DNA from: Prado023 sp963798745
GTDB taxonomy: Bacteria > Actinomycetota > Actinomycetes > S36-B12 > CAIYMF01
DNA length: 64,000 nucleotides
Direction of reading: 5' to 3'
Assembly: GCA_963798745.1 (NCBI GenBank)
Contig: CAWCUF010000006.1
Coordinates: forward strand, 257,426-321,425
Shown here: positions 33,725-42,013 of the stretch, piece by piece
How positions within the stretch are numbered: the first letter of the stretch is position 1
How the letters are laid out: each line of letters begins with the position of its first letter
Made by a program: the position numbers and the translations under genes
The notes under the pieces: generated by a model
Seen by the model: the letters and a program-made list of their open reading frames with translations, nothing else
What the model was told of the DNA's origin: nothing
Databases searched by the model: none

Positions 33725-34084
33725 GTGGACCCCTCGCCACGCGAAGAGCCGGAGTACCTCGTCGAGGGCACCGGGTGCCTCGGCGGGCATGTCAGCGGCC
33801 TGGAACTCGACGCCGGCCGGATCGGCACCGTGCCCACGGTCAGGCAGACGTGGATCGCGGTGGGCCTGCTCGGGTGGATCCTGGGCGGGTCATTCCTGCT
33901 GGGCTGGGGCAAGTGGGCGTGGCTCGGCACTCAGGTCGCCGTCCTCTGGCTGGTGCTGGCGGCGCTGGTCGTGCGCAGCCTCGGACACCGGGGCCGGTGC
34001 TGGCGGACCCGTACCTGGCGGCACGCCTGGGGGGGCTTGGTCCCGGTCGGGTCCGACCCCACTCGGCCCGCCGGCGACGACTGA
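33725..34084 (+). CDS. Small two-helix membrane protein
   Basis: A 119-residue protein. About 35 hydrophilic residues (PREEPEYLVEGTGCLGGHVS) precede two hydrophobic helices (about residues 40-60 and 65-84), followed by an Arg/Trp-rich tail. The GTG at 33725 lies 5 nt after trpD, so it may be the last gene of that unit. Codon use fits the surrounding genes. No family recognised. Confidence 0.6.
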   Translation: MDPSPREEPEYLVEGTGCLGGHVSGLELDAGRIGTVPTVRQTWIAVGLLGWILGGSFLLGWGKWAWLGTQVAVLWLVLAALVVRSLGHRGRCWRTRTWRHAWGGLVPVGSDPTRPAGDD

Positions 34085-34131
34085 GCAGCACGCGGGATGC
34101 CCCTGGGGCGCCGCCCGGGCTTGGAGCCTGG

Positions 34132-34173
34132 ACATGGGTACGGCCCCGGAGGCTACCGGGGCCGTACCCATGT
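34132..34173. terminator. Perfect 18-bp hairpin, bidirectional terminator
   Basis: ACATGGGTACGGCCCCGG (34132-34149) and its exact complement (34156-34173) with a 6-nt loop, sitting between the convergent membrane-protein gene and the end of the ctaCDF operon. Confidence 0.85.
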
Positions 34174-34188
34174 GTGCTGCGTGATCGA

Positions 34189-34587
34189 TCAGAACTGGCG
34201 GGCGGGACCGCGGTAGTACTCGAACACCCAGTACGCCGAGGACATGATGACCAGAACCAGGCCGGCCACGACGATCCAGGCGGCGAAGGCCAGTCCGGCG
34301 AAGGTGATCGCGGTCGCTCCCCCCACCAGCAGGGGCGCCCATGAGTACGGACTGAAGTGGCCGTAGTCGGGATCGGCATCCCAGATCTCGGCTGAGGCAA
34401 GGTCCTCGGGCTGGTCGGGCAGGCGCCGCGAGGTGACCAGCAGGTAGAACCCGATCATCGCCGACAGGCCGCCGGTCAGGGCCAGCGCCGTCGTGCCGAC
34501 CTCGTCGTGGGACATGATCCAGTAGATGCTGGCCACGAGCAGGTAGAAGACCGCCCCACCGATGAACAACTTGGCCGCGAGCTTCAC
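34189..34587 (-). CDS. ctaF: Cytochrome c oxidase subunit IV (actinobacterial CtaF)
   Basis: A 132-residue membrane protein with four helices: KLFIGGAVFYLLVASIYWIM at the start, then ALTGGLSAMIGFYLLV, the loop with EIWDADPDYGHFSPYSWAPL, and two closing helices. This loop is characteristic of the actinobacterial aa3 oxidase subunit IV. The GTG start overlaps the ctaD stop by 4 nt and has a GGGGGAG site. The operon ends at the 18-bp hairpin downstream. Confidence 0.93.
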   Translation of the reverse strand: MKLAAKLFIGGAVFYLLVASIYWIMSHDEVGTTALALTGGLSAMIGFYLLVTSRRLPDQPEDLASAEIWDADPDYGHFSPYSWAPLLVGGATAITFAGLAFAAWIVVAGLVLVIMSSAYWVFEYYRGPARQF

Positions 34588-36299
34588 GAGATCTCCCCCT
34601 TGGACTTGTCCCGCGCTTCGAGCGTGGCGAGGTAGCCCGCCACATCCCACTCAGCGAGTTCGGGATGGTGCAGGTCGAACGCCGGGCGCTCGGAGCGGAT
34701 TCGCGGCAGGGACACGAAGTTGTGCCGCGGGGGCGGGGAGGACGTGGCCCATTCCAGGGACGCCCCCCAACCCCAGGGGTCGTCCTCGGTGACCAGCGGA
34801 GCGCTGCGGTGCGTCTTGTAGACGTTGTACAGGAAGAACAGCGTCGACACGCCCAGCACGAAGGCGAAGAAGGACGAGATCTCGTTCTCCAGGGTGAACC
34901 CGTCACCGGGCAGGTAGTCGCCGTACCGGCGCGGCATGCCCTCGACACCCAACCAGTGCTGGATGAGGAACGTGCCGTTGAACCCGATGAAGGTCAGCGC
35001 GAAGTGCCACTTGCCCAGCGTCTCGTCGAGCATGCGGCCGAAGATCTTGGGCCACCAGAAGTAGAACCCGCCGTACATCGCGAACACCACGGTGCCGAAC
35101 ACTGTGTAGTGGAAGTGCGCGACCACGAAGTACGAGTCGGACACGTGGAAGTCCAGCGGCGGCGACGCCAGGATCACTCCGGTCAGTCCACCGAACAGGA
35201 ACGTGATCAGGAAGCCCAGCGCCCAGAGCATGGGCGTCTCGAAACTCACCGACCCGCCCCACATCGTGCCGATCCAGTTGAAGAACTTCACACCCGTCGG
35301 CACCGCGATCAGCATCGTCACCAGCGAGAAGAACGGCAGCGAGACCGCACCGGTGACGTACATGTGGTGCGCCCAGACCGCCATCGAGAGCGCCGAGATC
35401 GCGATGGTCGCGAAGATCAGGCCCTTGTAGCCGAAGATCGGCTTGCGGCTGAACGCCGGCAGGATCTCGGAGATGATCCCGAAGAAGGGCAGAGCGATGA
35501 TGTAGACCTCGGGATGGCCGAAGAACCAGAACAGGTGCTGGAACAGGATCGCCCCACCGTTCTCCGGCAGGAAGACCACCGACCCGAACTTCCGGTCGAT
35601 CTCCAGCACGATCAGCGTGGCGGCCAGGACGGGGAAGACCATCAGGACCAGCACCGAGGTCAGCAGGGCGTTCCAGGTGAAGATCGACATCCGGAACATG
35701 GTCATGCCCGGTGCGCGCATCGTCAGGATCGTGGTGATGAAGTTCACCGAGCCGAGGATCGTTCCGACACCACCGAGGGCGAAGCCCAGGATCCACAGGT
35801 CCGCGCCGACGTTCGGGGAGAACTCGGGTCCGGACAGCGGGACGTAGAGGAACCATCCGAACGCTGCCGCCCCGCCGGGGGTGAGGAAGCCGGTGAGCAC
35901 GATCAGGCCACCGAAGAAGTACATCCAGTAGCCCAGCATGTTCAACCGCGGGAAGGCAACGTCCGGGGCGCCGATCTGCAACGGCATCAGGAAGTTGGTG
36001 AACCCGATGAACAGGGCCGTGGCGAAGAGCAGCAGCATGATCGAGCCGTGCATGGTGAACAGCTGGTTGTACTGCTCGAGGGTCAGCATCTGCAGACCCG
36101 GCCTGGCCAGCTCGGCGCGGATGAGCAGGGCCATCACGCCGCCGATGAGGAAGAACGTGAAGGAGGTGCCCAGGTAGAGCCGACCGATGGTCTTGTGGTC
36201 GGTGGTGGTGAGCACCGCGACGATCTTCTGCCCCAGGCTGCGCTCGCGGCGCGGCGGCGGGGCGATGATCTCGACGGGGGGTTCGTTCAGAAGGGTCAT
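34584..36299 (-). CDS. ctaD: Cytochrome c oxidase subunit I
   Basis: A 571-residue aa3-type oxidase subunit I with 12 helices. Ligand and channel residues are visible: the heme a His in FTMHGSIMLLLF, the CuB His-Tyr pair in GHPEVYIIALP, the CuB histidines in WAHHMYVTG, and both heme histidines in VVAHFHYTVFG. NFLMPLQIGAPDVAFPRLN is the D-channel-type segment. The ATG overlaps the ctaC stop by 4 nt, and the stop overlaps ctaF. It is part of the bcc-aa3 supercomplex. Confidence 0.97.
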   Translation of the reverse strand: MTLLNEPPVEIIAPPPRRERSLGQKIVAVLTTTDHKTIGRLYLGTSFTFFLIGGVMALLIRAELARPGLQMLTLEQYNQLFTMHGSIMLLLFATALFIGFTNFLMPLQIGAPDVAFPRLNMLGYWMYFFGGLIVLTGFLTPGGAAAFGWFLYVPLSGPEFSPNVGADLWILGFALGGVGTILGSVNFITTILTMRAPGMTMFRMSIFTWNALLTSVLVLMVFPVLAATLIVLEIDRKFGSVVFLPENGGAILFQHLFWFFGHPEVYIIALPFFGIISEILPAFSRKPIFGYKGLIFATIAISALSMAVWAHHMYVTGAVSLPFFSLVTMLIAVPTGVKFFNWIGTMWGGSVSFETPMLWALGFLITFLFGGLTGVILASPPLDFHVSDSYFVVAHFHYTVFGTVVFAMYGGFYFWWPKIFGRMLDETLGKWHFALTFIGFNGTFLIQHWLGVEGMPRRYGDYLPGDGFTLENEISSFFAFVLGVSTLFFLYNVYKTHRSAPLVTEDDPWGWGASLEWATSSPPPRHNFVSLPRIRSERPAFDLHHPELAEWDVAGYLATLEARDKSKGEIS

Positions 36300-37168
36300 T
36301 GCGCGACCTCCGTCTCCGTGAAGCCTGAGTAGCGGTCTGCCTCCCAGTAGCGCTCACCGTCGCGGGTGATGCGATCGGTCTCGATCGAGCCGGTCTGGCC
36401 CTTGGCCCGCAGCTCGTCCATGTGCTGGTCGTACTCGACCCGGTCCACGACCTTGACCCGGAACAGCATCCGCGCATGGTCAACGCCGCACAGCTCGGCG
36501 CAGCGCCCGGCGTACTCGCCGACCTTGTTCGGGGTGACCTCGAACTTGTTCAGGCGGTCGGGGAACACGTCCATCTTCATCAGGAACGCCGGGATCCAGA
36601 ACGAGTGGACCACGTCGGGGCTCTGCAGCTCGAAGACGACCGACTCGTCGACGGGCAGGTACAGGGTCGGGATGTCGGCAACCTCGGCGGTGCCGACCTC
36701 GTAGACGTCGTCGTCCACGTAGTTGAACGCCCAGCTCCACCGGAACCCGACGACGCCGATCGTGTTGTCCGGGTTCTCCGACACCTTGATCAACTGACCC
36801 TGGTCGCGGGCGGTGAAGAAGAAGAAGCCCAGGATCATCACCAGCGGGACGATCGTGTACATGACCTCCAGCGGCACGTTGTAGCGCATCTGCGGCGGAG
36901 CCTCGGCGTTCGCGTCCTTGCGCCGGAACCGGATCGCGGCGTACAGGATCAGCGCACCGGTGAGCACGCCGACCGCCGCCACGGCGATCCAGGCGCCGAA
37001 CCACAGGTCCTCGATGATCTTGGACTGCTCGGAGGCGAGGTCCGGGGCGTTCATCGAGAATCCCTCGCGCACGCTGCACCCGGAGGCCAGCAGGGCGATC
37101 GCCAGTGCTCCTGCCCCAGCCCCCCACCGGCGCAACGACCGGGAACGGTCGGTGCGATCTGCTACCAC
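36296..37168 (-). CDS. ctaC: Cytochrome c oxidase subunit II
   Basis: A 290-residue lipoprotein with a signal ending LLASGC (Cys31), two transmembrane helices (about 57-80 and 100-119) and a C-terminal cupredoxin domain. The CuA site is complete: His188 (VVHSFW), Cys223, Cys227, His231 and Met234 (CAELCGVDHARM). The GTG at 37168 follows a GAGGGGAA site by 8 nt. First gene of ctaC-ctaD-ctaF, all with 4-nt overlaps; divergent from the cysteine desulfurase gene. Confidence 0.96.
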   Translation of the reverse strand: MVADRTDRSRSLRRWGAGAGALAIALLASGCSVREGFSMNAPDLASEQSKIIEDLWFGAWIAVAAVGVLTGALILYAAIRFRRKDANAEAPPQMRYNVPLEVMYTIVPLVMILGFFFFTARDQGQLIKVSENPDNTIGVVGFRWSWAFNYVDDDVYEVGTAEVADIPTLYLPVDESVVFELQSPDVVHSFWIPAFLMKMDVFPDRLNKFEVTPNKVGEYAGRCAELCGVDHARMLFRVKVVDRVEYDQHMDELRAKGQTGSIETDRITRDGERYWEADRYSGFTETEVAQ

Positions 37169-37287
37169 GTCAGGTGTTCCCCTCAGACTGGCCGGGCGAA
37201 TCCGCGTACTGCGGGAACCCACGGCTCGGACGCTGGACAGGCCGAGGGTAGCGCAGTCCTGGACATACCTGCCACGGGACCCAGCGA

Positions 37288-37293
37288 TACCGT
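37288..37293 (+). promoter_or_regulatory. Leaderless -10 box of the cysteine desulfurase gene
   Basis: TACCGT with 7 nt to ATG 37301. Confidence 0.5.
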
Positions 37294-37300
37294 CAGGGGC

Positions 37301-38425
37301 ATGTTGCGCAACTTCGACGCAGCCTCCGGGCTCCCCCTCGACGAACCGGCCAGGCGCGCCCTCACGGCCGCGTTCGAGCACGGCTGGGCCGATCCCACCC
37401 GTCTGTACCGCGAGGGTCGGCTCGCCCGGCAGCTGCTCGACGCAGCCAGGGCGGGCGTGGCCACGTGCGTGGGCGCGCTCCCCCAGGAAGTCATCTTCAC
37501 CGCTTCGGGCACGCAGGCCCTGCACCTGGGCCTGCTCGGGCTCGCCCGGGCCCGCCACGGCATCGGCCAGCGAGTCGTGGCCGGCGCTGTCGAGCACTCG
37601 GCGGTGCTGCGGGCGGCCGACTGGGTGCAGCCCGGTGCGGAACCGGTCCTGGTTCCGGTCAATCTTCACGCTGAGGTTGAGGTTCAGGCCTTTCGTGCGG
37701 CAGTCGGCTCCCCCGGGGTGGCGTTGGCCGCCGTGCAGCAGGTCAACCACGAGGTCGGTGCGTGCCAGCCCCTGGCGCAGGTGCATGCCGCCGCCCGGGA
37801 GGCCGGCGTGCCGCTGCTGGTCGATGCGTGTGCCGCGCTCGGGTCGATGCCGGTCACGGAGCACTGGGACATCCTGGCCGGCAGCGCCCACAAGTGGGGC
37901 GGACCGCCCGGGGTCGGCATCCTCGTGGTGCGCTCGGGGGTGCGCTGGCGCAGCCCCGTGCCCACCGACGAGTCGGGTCGGGCCGCGGGCTTCCCGGACA
38001 TCCCCGGGGCGGTGGCGGCCGCGGTGGCGCTCGAGCAGGCCACGGCGCAGCTGTCGGCCACCGGCGCGCACCGCGCACGGCTGCTGGGGCGCCTGCGCTG
38101 CGAGGTCCCCCAGGTGGCACCGGACGTCCTCGCGCTGGGCCGGGCCGGCTCCGCGCCGCACATCATCTGCTTCACCGTGCTCTACGCCGACGGGGAGATC
38201 CTGGTCACAGAGCTGGACCGCGCCGGGTTCGCCGTCAGCTCCGGGTCGGCATGCACCTCGGACACTCGGCGGCCCAGCCACGTACTGGCCGCGATGGGCG
38301 CGATCACGCACGGGAACCTGCGGGTGAGCTTGCCTGCGGACGTCACCGAGGCCGACGTGGAGGCGTTCCTGGCTGCTCTGCCGGCAGCGATCGGCACGGC
38401 CCGCGACGCGGCGCAGCACGCATGA
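37301..38425 (+). CDS. Cysteine desulfurase (IscS/NifS-like class V aminotransferase)
   Basis: A 374-residue PLP enzyme that would take sulfur from cysteine as a persulfide. It has FTASGTQALHLGLLG, AVEHSAVLRAA, QQVNHEVGACQPL, VDACAALGSMP and the PLP lysine in SAHKWGGPPGVGI. The catalytic Cys lies in the flexible loop SSGSACTSDTRRPSHVLAA. The short N-terminus MLRNFDAASGLPLDEPAR is typical of actinobacterial members. It overlaps the TusA-like gene by 4 nt, so the persulfide is probably handed to that carrier. Confidence 0.9.
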   Translation: MLRNFDAASGLPLDEPARRALTAAFEHGWADPTRLYREGRLARQLLDAARAGVATCVGALPQEVIFTASGTQALHLGLLGLARARHGIGQRVVAGAVEHSAVLRAADWVQPGAEPVLVPVNLHAEVEVQAFRAAVGSPGVALAAVQQVNHEVGACQPLAQVHAAAREAGVPLLVDACAALGSMPVTEHWDILAGSAHKWGGPPGVGILVVRSGVRWRSPVPTDESGRAAGFPDIPGAVAAAVALEQATAQLSATGAHRARLLGRLRCEVPQVAPDVLALGRAGSAPHIICFTVLYADGEILVTELDRAGFAVSSGSACTSDTRRPSHVLAAMGAITHGNLRVSLPADVTEADVEAFLAALPAAIGTARDAAQHA

Positions 38426-38976
38426 ACCCGCCCGAGCCCGACCGCAGCGCCCGCGAGCCCGAGCTGCCCAGCCCCGAGGTGATCATCGAGGCCCGAGGGG
38501 TGCTCTGCCCGGTGCCGATCATCCGCCTGGCGCGGGCTGCTGCGGCATTGCCGACCGGGACCGTGGTGGAGTTGCGCACCGACGACGTCGCCGCCCAGCA
38601 CGACGTTCCGGCCTGGTGCCGGCTGCGCGGACACGAGCTGTTGGGCACCCAGGCCCTGTCGGAGGAGTCCGAGGGGCTCGGCGAGCCGGGTGCGCCGGGC
38701 AAGTCGCGTAGGCCGGGCAAGCCGGGTGGGTCGGGCGAGCCGGGTGGGTCGGGCGAGCCGGGTGGGTCGGGCGAGCCGGGTGGGTCGGGCGAGCTGAGTG
38801 GGCTGGATGAAACGGGTGGGCCGGGCAGCGAACCCAGCGGCCAGCGCGGGCCCGACCCCGCTGGTCAGCTGCTGGGCGGACCCGAACCGGACGTGCCGAA
38901 CCCCGCGCCCGCCCCGGCAGCGCGCCACCTGATCCGACTGGCTGCGGGGAAGGCCGGCGGCACCGGGCCGAGCTGA
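38422..38976 (+). CDS. tusA: TusA-family sulfur carrier with repetitive tail
   Basis: A 184-residue protein. Residues 18-85 are a TusA/SirA fold with the sulfur-carrying Cys29 in RGVLCPVPIIRLARA, followed by VVELRTDDVAAQHDVPAWCR and GHELLG. The remaining about 100 residues are a low-complexity Gly/Ser/Pro/Glu tail built from an 18-bp repeat, not found in ordinary TusA (about 80 residues). The ATG overlaps the desulfurase stop by 4 nt. The last 112 bp are antisense to the end of aat. It likely accepts persulfide sulfur for tRNA thiolation or cofactor synthesis. Confidence 0.82.
   Translation: MNPPEPDRSAREPELPSPEVIIEARGVLCPVPIIRLARAAAALPTGTVVELRTDDVAAQHDVPAWCRLRGHELLGTQALSEESEGLGEPGAPGKSRRPGKPGGSGEPGGSGEPGGSGEPGGSGELSGLDETGGPGSEPSGQRGPDPAGQLLGGPEPDVPNPAPAPAARHLIRLAAGKAGGTGPS
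38722..38793. repeat. 18-bp tandem repeat, four copies, inside tusA
   Basis: Four exact copies of CCGGGTGGGTCGGGCGAG encode a repeated PGGSGE-type unit in frame, with degenerate copies on both sides. Confidence 0.92.
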
Positions 38977-39659
38977 CTGGCCGGCAGGTCGGCCAGGACC
39001 GGTGGGCAGGCCAGCGCAGCGGGCAGCGCGCGTAGGTAGACCCGGCGCGGGACGGTGCCGGCGCCGAGGGTGGCCAGATGCTCGGTGCGCCACTGCACGT
39101 CGATGATCCGGCGCGCGTCGGCGTCGGCGCCGAGCAGTGCCCCCAGGGCCACCACCGCCACCTTCGAGGCATCCGTGCGGGCCCGGAACTTCGACTCGGC
39201 GGCGAACAGGCCGCCGATCTCCACGCCGAACAGTCCCCCGGCCAGGGAGCCGTCCGCGGCCCATACCTCCACCGAATGCGCCCAGCCCAGGGCGTGCAGG
39301 GTCCGGTAGGACCGCTGGTAGTCGGCACTGATCCAGCCATGGGGTCGGCGTGGGTCAGCGCAGTGTGCCAGCACCGCATCGAAGTCAGCGTCGACGCTGA
39401 CCTCGAAGCGGCCCAACGCCCGGCGCAGGGAGCGTGCGACGTGCACCCGACCGGGCAGCAGCACCCCGCGTGGGTCCGGAGACCACCAGCCCAGGATGTC
39501 GCGCTCGGGCATCGCGAACAACCCCGATCGGTACCCGGCCAGCAGCATGCCCGGGGAGAGGTCGGCGCCGACGGCCACGAACTCCTCGCCCGCGGGCAGG
39601 TGGATGAGGTCGCCAGGAGCAGGCAGGGCCCAGCGCGGGGGCGGCGGTTCGGTCGGCAC
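38865..39659 (-). CDS. aat: Leucyl/phenylalanyl-tRNA--protein transferase
   Basis: A 264-residue enzyme that attaches Leu or Phe to N-terminal Arg/Lys of proteins, marking them for Clp proteolysis. It has VGADLSPGMLLAGYRSGLFA, ILGWWSPDPRGVLLPG, SVEVWAADGSLAGGLFGVEI, GGLFAAESKF and the late IIDVQWRTEHLATLGA. The GTG at 39659 is the best start; a 17-bp tandem repeat lies just upstream and no clear ribosome binding site is seen. The 3' end overlaps tusA on the other strand by 112 bp, which is unusually long. Confidence 0.9.
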   Translation of the reverse strand: MPTEPPPPRWALPAPGDLIHLPAGEEFVAVGADLSPGMLLAGYRSGLFAMPERDILGWWSPDPRGVLLPGRVHVARSLRRALGRFEVSVDADFDAVLAHCADPRRPHGWISADYQRSYRTLHALGWAHSVEVWAADGSLAGGLFGVEIGGLFAAESKFRARTDASKVAVVALGALLGADADARRIIDVQWRTEHLATLGAGTVPRRVYLRALPAALACPPVLADLPASQLGPVPPAFPAASRIRWRAAGAGAGFGTSGSGPPSS

Positions 39660-39673
39660 CAACGCGGCGCTGC

Positions 39674-39717
39674 TCTCTGGGCTCTGGACTGCTCTGGGCT
39701 CTGGACTGCTCTGGGCT
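39674..39717. repeat. 17-bp tandem repeat, 2.6 copies
   Basis: CTCTGGGCTCTGGACTG at 39674-39690 and 39691-39707, with a partial third copy, in the 68-bp gap between the adenosine kinase stop and the aat start. Confidence 0.85.
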
Positions 39718-39727
39718 CGTGCGTCGT

Positions 39728-40714
39728 TCAGGGCCGCGGCAGCACCACGTGCAGTCCGATCTCCTGCGCAGCCGCCTGGCCGTACGTGTCCTGAACCCGG
39801 ATGAGGAACGCCTGGGTGGCCAACTCGTACTCCTGGGTCCCGACGCTCTCGATGACGTGCGTGGCCAGCAGCGACCCGACCTGGGCGCAGCGCTTGAGGG
39901 GCAGTTCCCAGGAAAGTCCGGCCAGGAAGCCGGCCCGGAAGGCATCGCCCACGCCCGTCGGGTCGGTGCGCTTGGTCTCCTTCGGGGTGGGGACGTGGAT
40001 CGCCGGCTCCCCCTTGCGCTCGATGCGGGCCCCGTCCGGGCCCAGGGTGGTGACCCGGATGTCCACGCGCTCGAGGATCTCCGCGCTGCTCCACCCGGTC
40101 TTCTGCTCGGTCAGCGCGGCCTCGTACTCGTTGGTGAACAGGAAGGCGGCGCCGTCGACGAGCAACCGGATGTCGGCACCGTTCATCCGCGCGAGCTGCT
40201 GGGAGGGGTCGGCTGCGAACGGGATGCGCCGGTAGCGGCACTCCTCGGTGTGGCGCAGCATCGCATCGGGGTCATTGGCCCCGATCAGCACGAGATCCAC
40301 GTTGCCGACCCGCTCGGCCACGGGCCCCAACTCGATGTCGCGGGCCTCCTGCATCGCCCCGGCGTAGAACGTGGCGATCTGGTTCGCGTCCTCGTCGGTG
40401 GTGCACACGAACCGCGCGGTGTGCCGCACATCGGAGACATGGACCGACTCGGTGTCCACCCCATGGCGCTGGAGCCAGGACCGGTAGTCGGCGAAGTCGG
40501 GTCCGACCGCGCCGACCAGGATGGGGTTCAGACCCAGCTTGCCCATCCCGAAGGCGATGTTGGCCGCCACGCCGCCGCGCCGGACCTCGAGTTCATCGAC
40601 CAGGAAGGACAGCGAGATCTTGTCCAGCTTGTCCAGGACGATCGACTCGGCGAACCTGCCGGGGAAGGTCATCAGATGATCGGTGGCGATCGAACCGGTG
40701 ATCACGATCCGCAT
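39728..40714 (-). CDS. adoK: Adenosine kinase-like PfkB-family sugar kinase
   Basis: A 328-residue ribokinase/PfkB-family kinase. The N-terminal ITGSIATDHLMTFPGRF and GGVAANIAFGMGKLGL form the nucleoside site, and the C-terminal DPTGVGDAFRAGFLAGL carries the catalytic Asp of the anion hole. This set of segments corresponds to the mycobacterial AdoK/CbhK protein, and the erpA-adoK neighbourhood is conserved in actinobacteria. The ATG at 40714 has an AGGGGG site. A different sugar or nucleoside substrate is possible. Confidence 0.88.
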   Translation of the reverse strand: MRIVITGSIATDHLMTFPGRFAESIVLDKLDKISLSFLVDELEVRRGGVAANIAFGMGKLGLNPILVGAVGPDFADYRSWLQRHGVDTESVHVSDVRHTARFVCTTDEDANQIATFYAGAMQEARDIELGPVAERVGNVDLVLIGANDPDAMLRHTEECRYRRIPFAADPSQQLARMNGADIRLLVDGAAFLFTNEYEAALTEQKTGWSSAEILERVDIRVTTLGPDGARIERKGEPAIHVPTPKETKRTDPTGVGDAFRAGFLAGLSWELPLKRCAQVGSLLATHVIESVGTQEYELATQAFLIRVQDTYGQAAAQEIGLHVVLPRP

Positions 40715-40768
40715 GACACATACCCCCTGGAAGCGGCTGGGCGACGGGGGTGACCCTAGTGCGTCGGG

Positions 40769-41134
40769 TCAGTGGAACGAGTCACCGCATGCGCACGAGC
40801 CGGTCGCGTTCGGGTTGTCGATCGTGAAGCCCTGCTTCTCGATCGTGTCCACGAAATCGATCGTCGCGCCGGTCAGGTAGGGAGCGCTCATGCGGTCGGT
40901 GACGACCTCGACACCGTCGAAGTCCTTGCGCACATCGCCGTCGAGGGCACGCTCATCGAAGAACAACTGGTAGCGCAGGCCCGAGCAGCCGCCGGGCTGA
41001 ACGGCCACGCGCAGCGCCAGATCGTCGCGACCCTCGGAGTCGAGCAGCGCCCGCACCTTGTCGGCAGCGGTGCTGGTCAGCACGATGCCATCGCTGACCG
41101 GTGCGGTCGTCTCGGTCGTGGTCTCAGCAGTCAT
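40769..41134 (-). CDS. erpA: Iron-sulfur cluster insertion protein ErpA
   Basis: A 121-residue A-type Fe-S carrier. The three cluster-binding cysteines are present in QPGGCSGLRYQ and at the C-terminus in GSCACGDSFH, with VDTIEKQGFTIDNPNA between. The start at 41134 is supported by an AGGAGG site; the longer frame lacks one. It lies 54 bp upstream of adoK in the same direction and likely serves NadA and the respiratory enzymes. Confidence 0.95.
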   Translation of the reverse strand: MTAETTTETTAPVSDGIVLTSTAADKVRALLDSEGRDDLALRVAVQPGGCSGLRYQLFFDERALDGDVRKDFDGVEVVTDRMSAPYLTGATIDFVDTIEKQGFTIDNPNATGSCACGDSFH

Positions 41135-41304
41135 CGGTGGGGCCCTCCTGGAGATCGTCTGTGCAGGGGGAACGCCCACGGTGGGTGCGCGCATTCCCAA
41201 CGCAATGCTCGCACGGGTCGCCCGGTTCGACCAATCGCTCGACCCGAGCGCTCGACCCGCGGTGCGACCAGCCACCCGGCCACCATGGCCAGCCCTGAGA
41301 GCCC

Positions 41305-41310
41305 TACCAT
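41305..41310 (+). promoter_or_regulatory. Leaderless -10 box of the membrane protein gene
   Basis: TACCAT with 6 nt to ATG 41317. Confidence 0.45.
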
Positions 41311-41316
41311 GCGCCC

Positions 41317-41973
41317 ATGCCCAGCGAGGAACCCGCAGCACAGTCCGCAGACGAGTCCACCACGTGGTCCGACCGCCTCGAGTTCATCACCGTGGTGGTG
41401 CTGTCGGTGACCACCATCCTGACCGCCTGGTCAGCGTTCGAGTCGAGCAAGTGGGGCGGGGCGATGTCCATCTCGTTCTCCGAAGCCTCCTCTGCGCGCA
41501 TCGAGGCCTCCCGGTTGGACGGGGTGGCGACCACCCGGGCCAGTACTCAGGTCCAGCTCTGGACCAGTTGGCTGGTGGAATCCCCGACGGACCCCGAGGT
41601 CGCGAAGTTCCTCGAGAACCGGTTCCCCGAGCCGCTGGCCCAGGCGCACGAGGAATGGCTGGCCACCAGTCCCCTGTCCAACCCCTCGGCGCCTACGTCT
41701 CCGTTCGAGATGCCCTCCTATGTCATGCCTGAGGGGGTGGCCGCCGCCGAGGCCGACGCGCGGGCCGACGCCAAGTTCAGCGAGGCACTGACGAACAACC
41801 AACGCGGGGACAACTACACCCTCATGACCGTCCTGTTCGCCTCCGTGCTGTTCTTCGCCGCCATGTCCAATCGGATGCGCAGGCTTCGTTCGCGCGGCAC
41901 GATGCTCGGGTTGGCCGTCGTGCTGGGCCTGATGGGAGTGATACTCCTGGCGACGTTCCCGAAGCTGATCTGA
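41317..41973 (+). CDS. Membrane protein of unknown function (DUF4337-like layout)
   Basis: A 218-residue protein with one N-terminal helix (LEFITVVVLSVTTILTAWSA), a long extracytoplasmic or periplasm-side helical region (SEASSARIEASRLDGVATTR, many Gln/Ser/Thr) and two C-terminal helices (LMTVLFASVLFFAAMSN; LGLAVVLGLMGVILLATF). The helix-coil-two-helix arrangement and the WSAFESSKWGG phrase resemble DUF4337-type proteins; no function is known. It is divergent from erpA. Confidence 0.75.
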   Translation: MPSEEPAAQSADESTTWSDRLEFITVVVLSVTTILTAWSAFESSKWGGAMSISFSEASSARIEASRLDGVATTRASTQVQLWTSWLVESPTDPEVAKFLENRFPEPLAQAHEEWLATSPLSNPSAPTSPFEMPSYVMPEGVAAAEADARADAKFSEALTNNQRGDNYTLMTVLFASVLFFAAMSNRMRRLRSRGTMLGLAVVLGLMGVILLATFPKLI

Positions 41974-42013
41974 GGTCTCGCCGAGCGGGACCGGTTGGTC
42001 GCCGACGCGTGGG

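Noticed and set aside
38700..38800. CRISPR-like array in the tusA tail
   Set aside because: The 18-bp units are directly adjacent without spacers and keep the reading frame, so they are a coding minisatellite.
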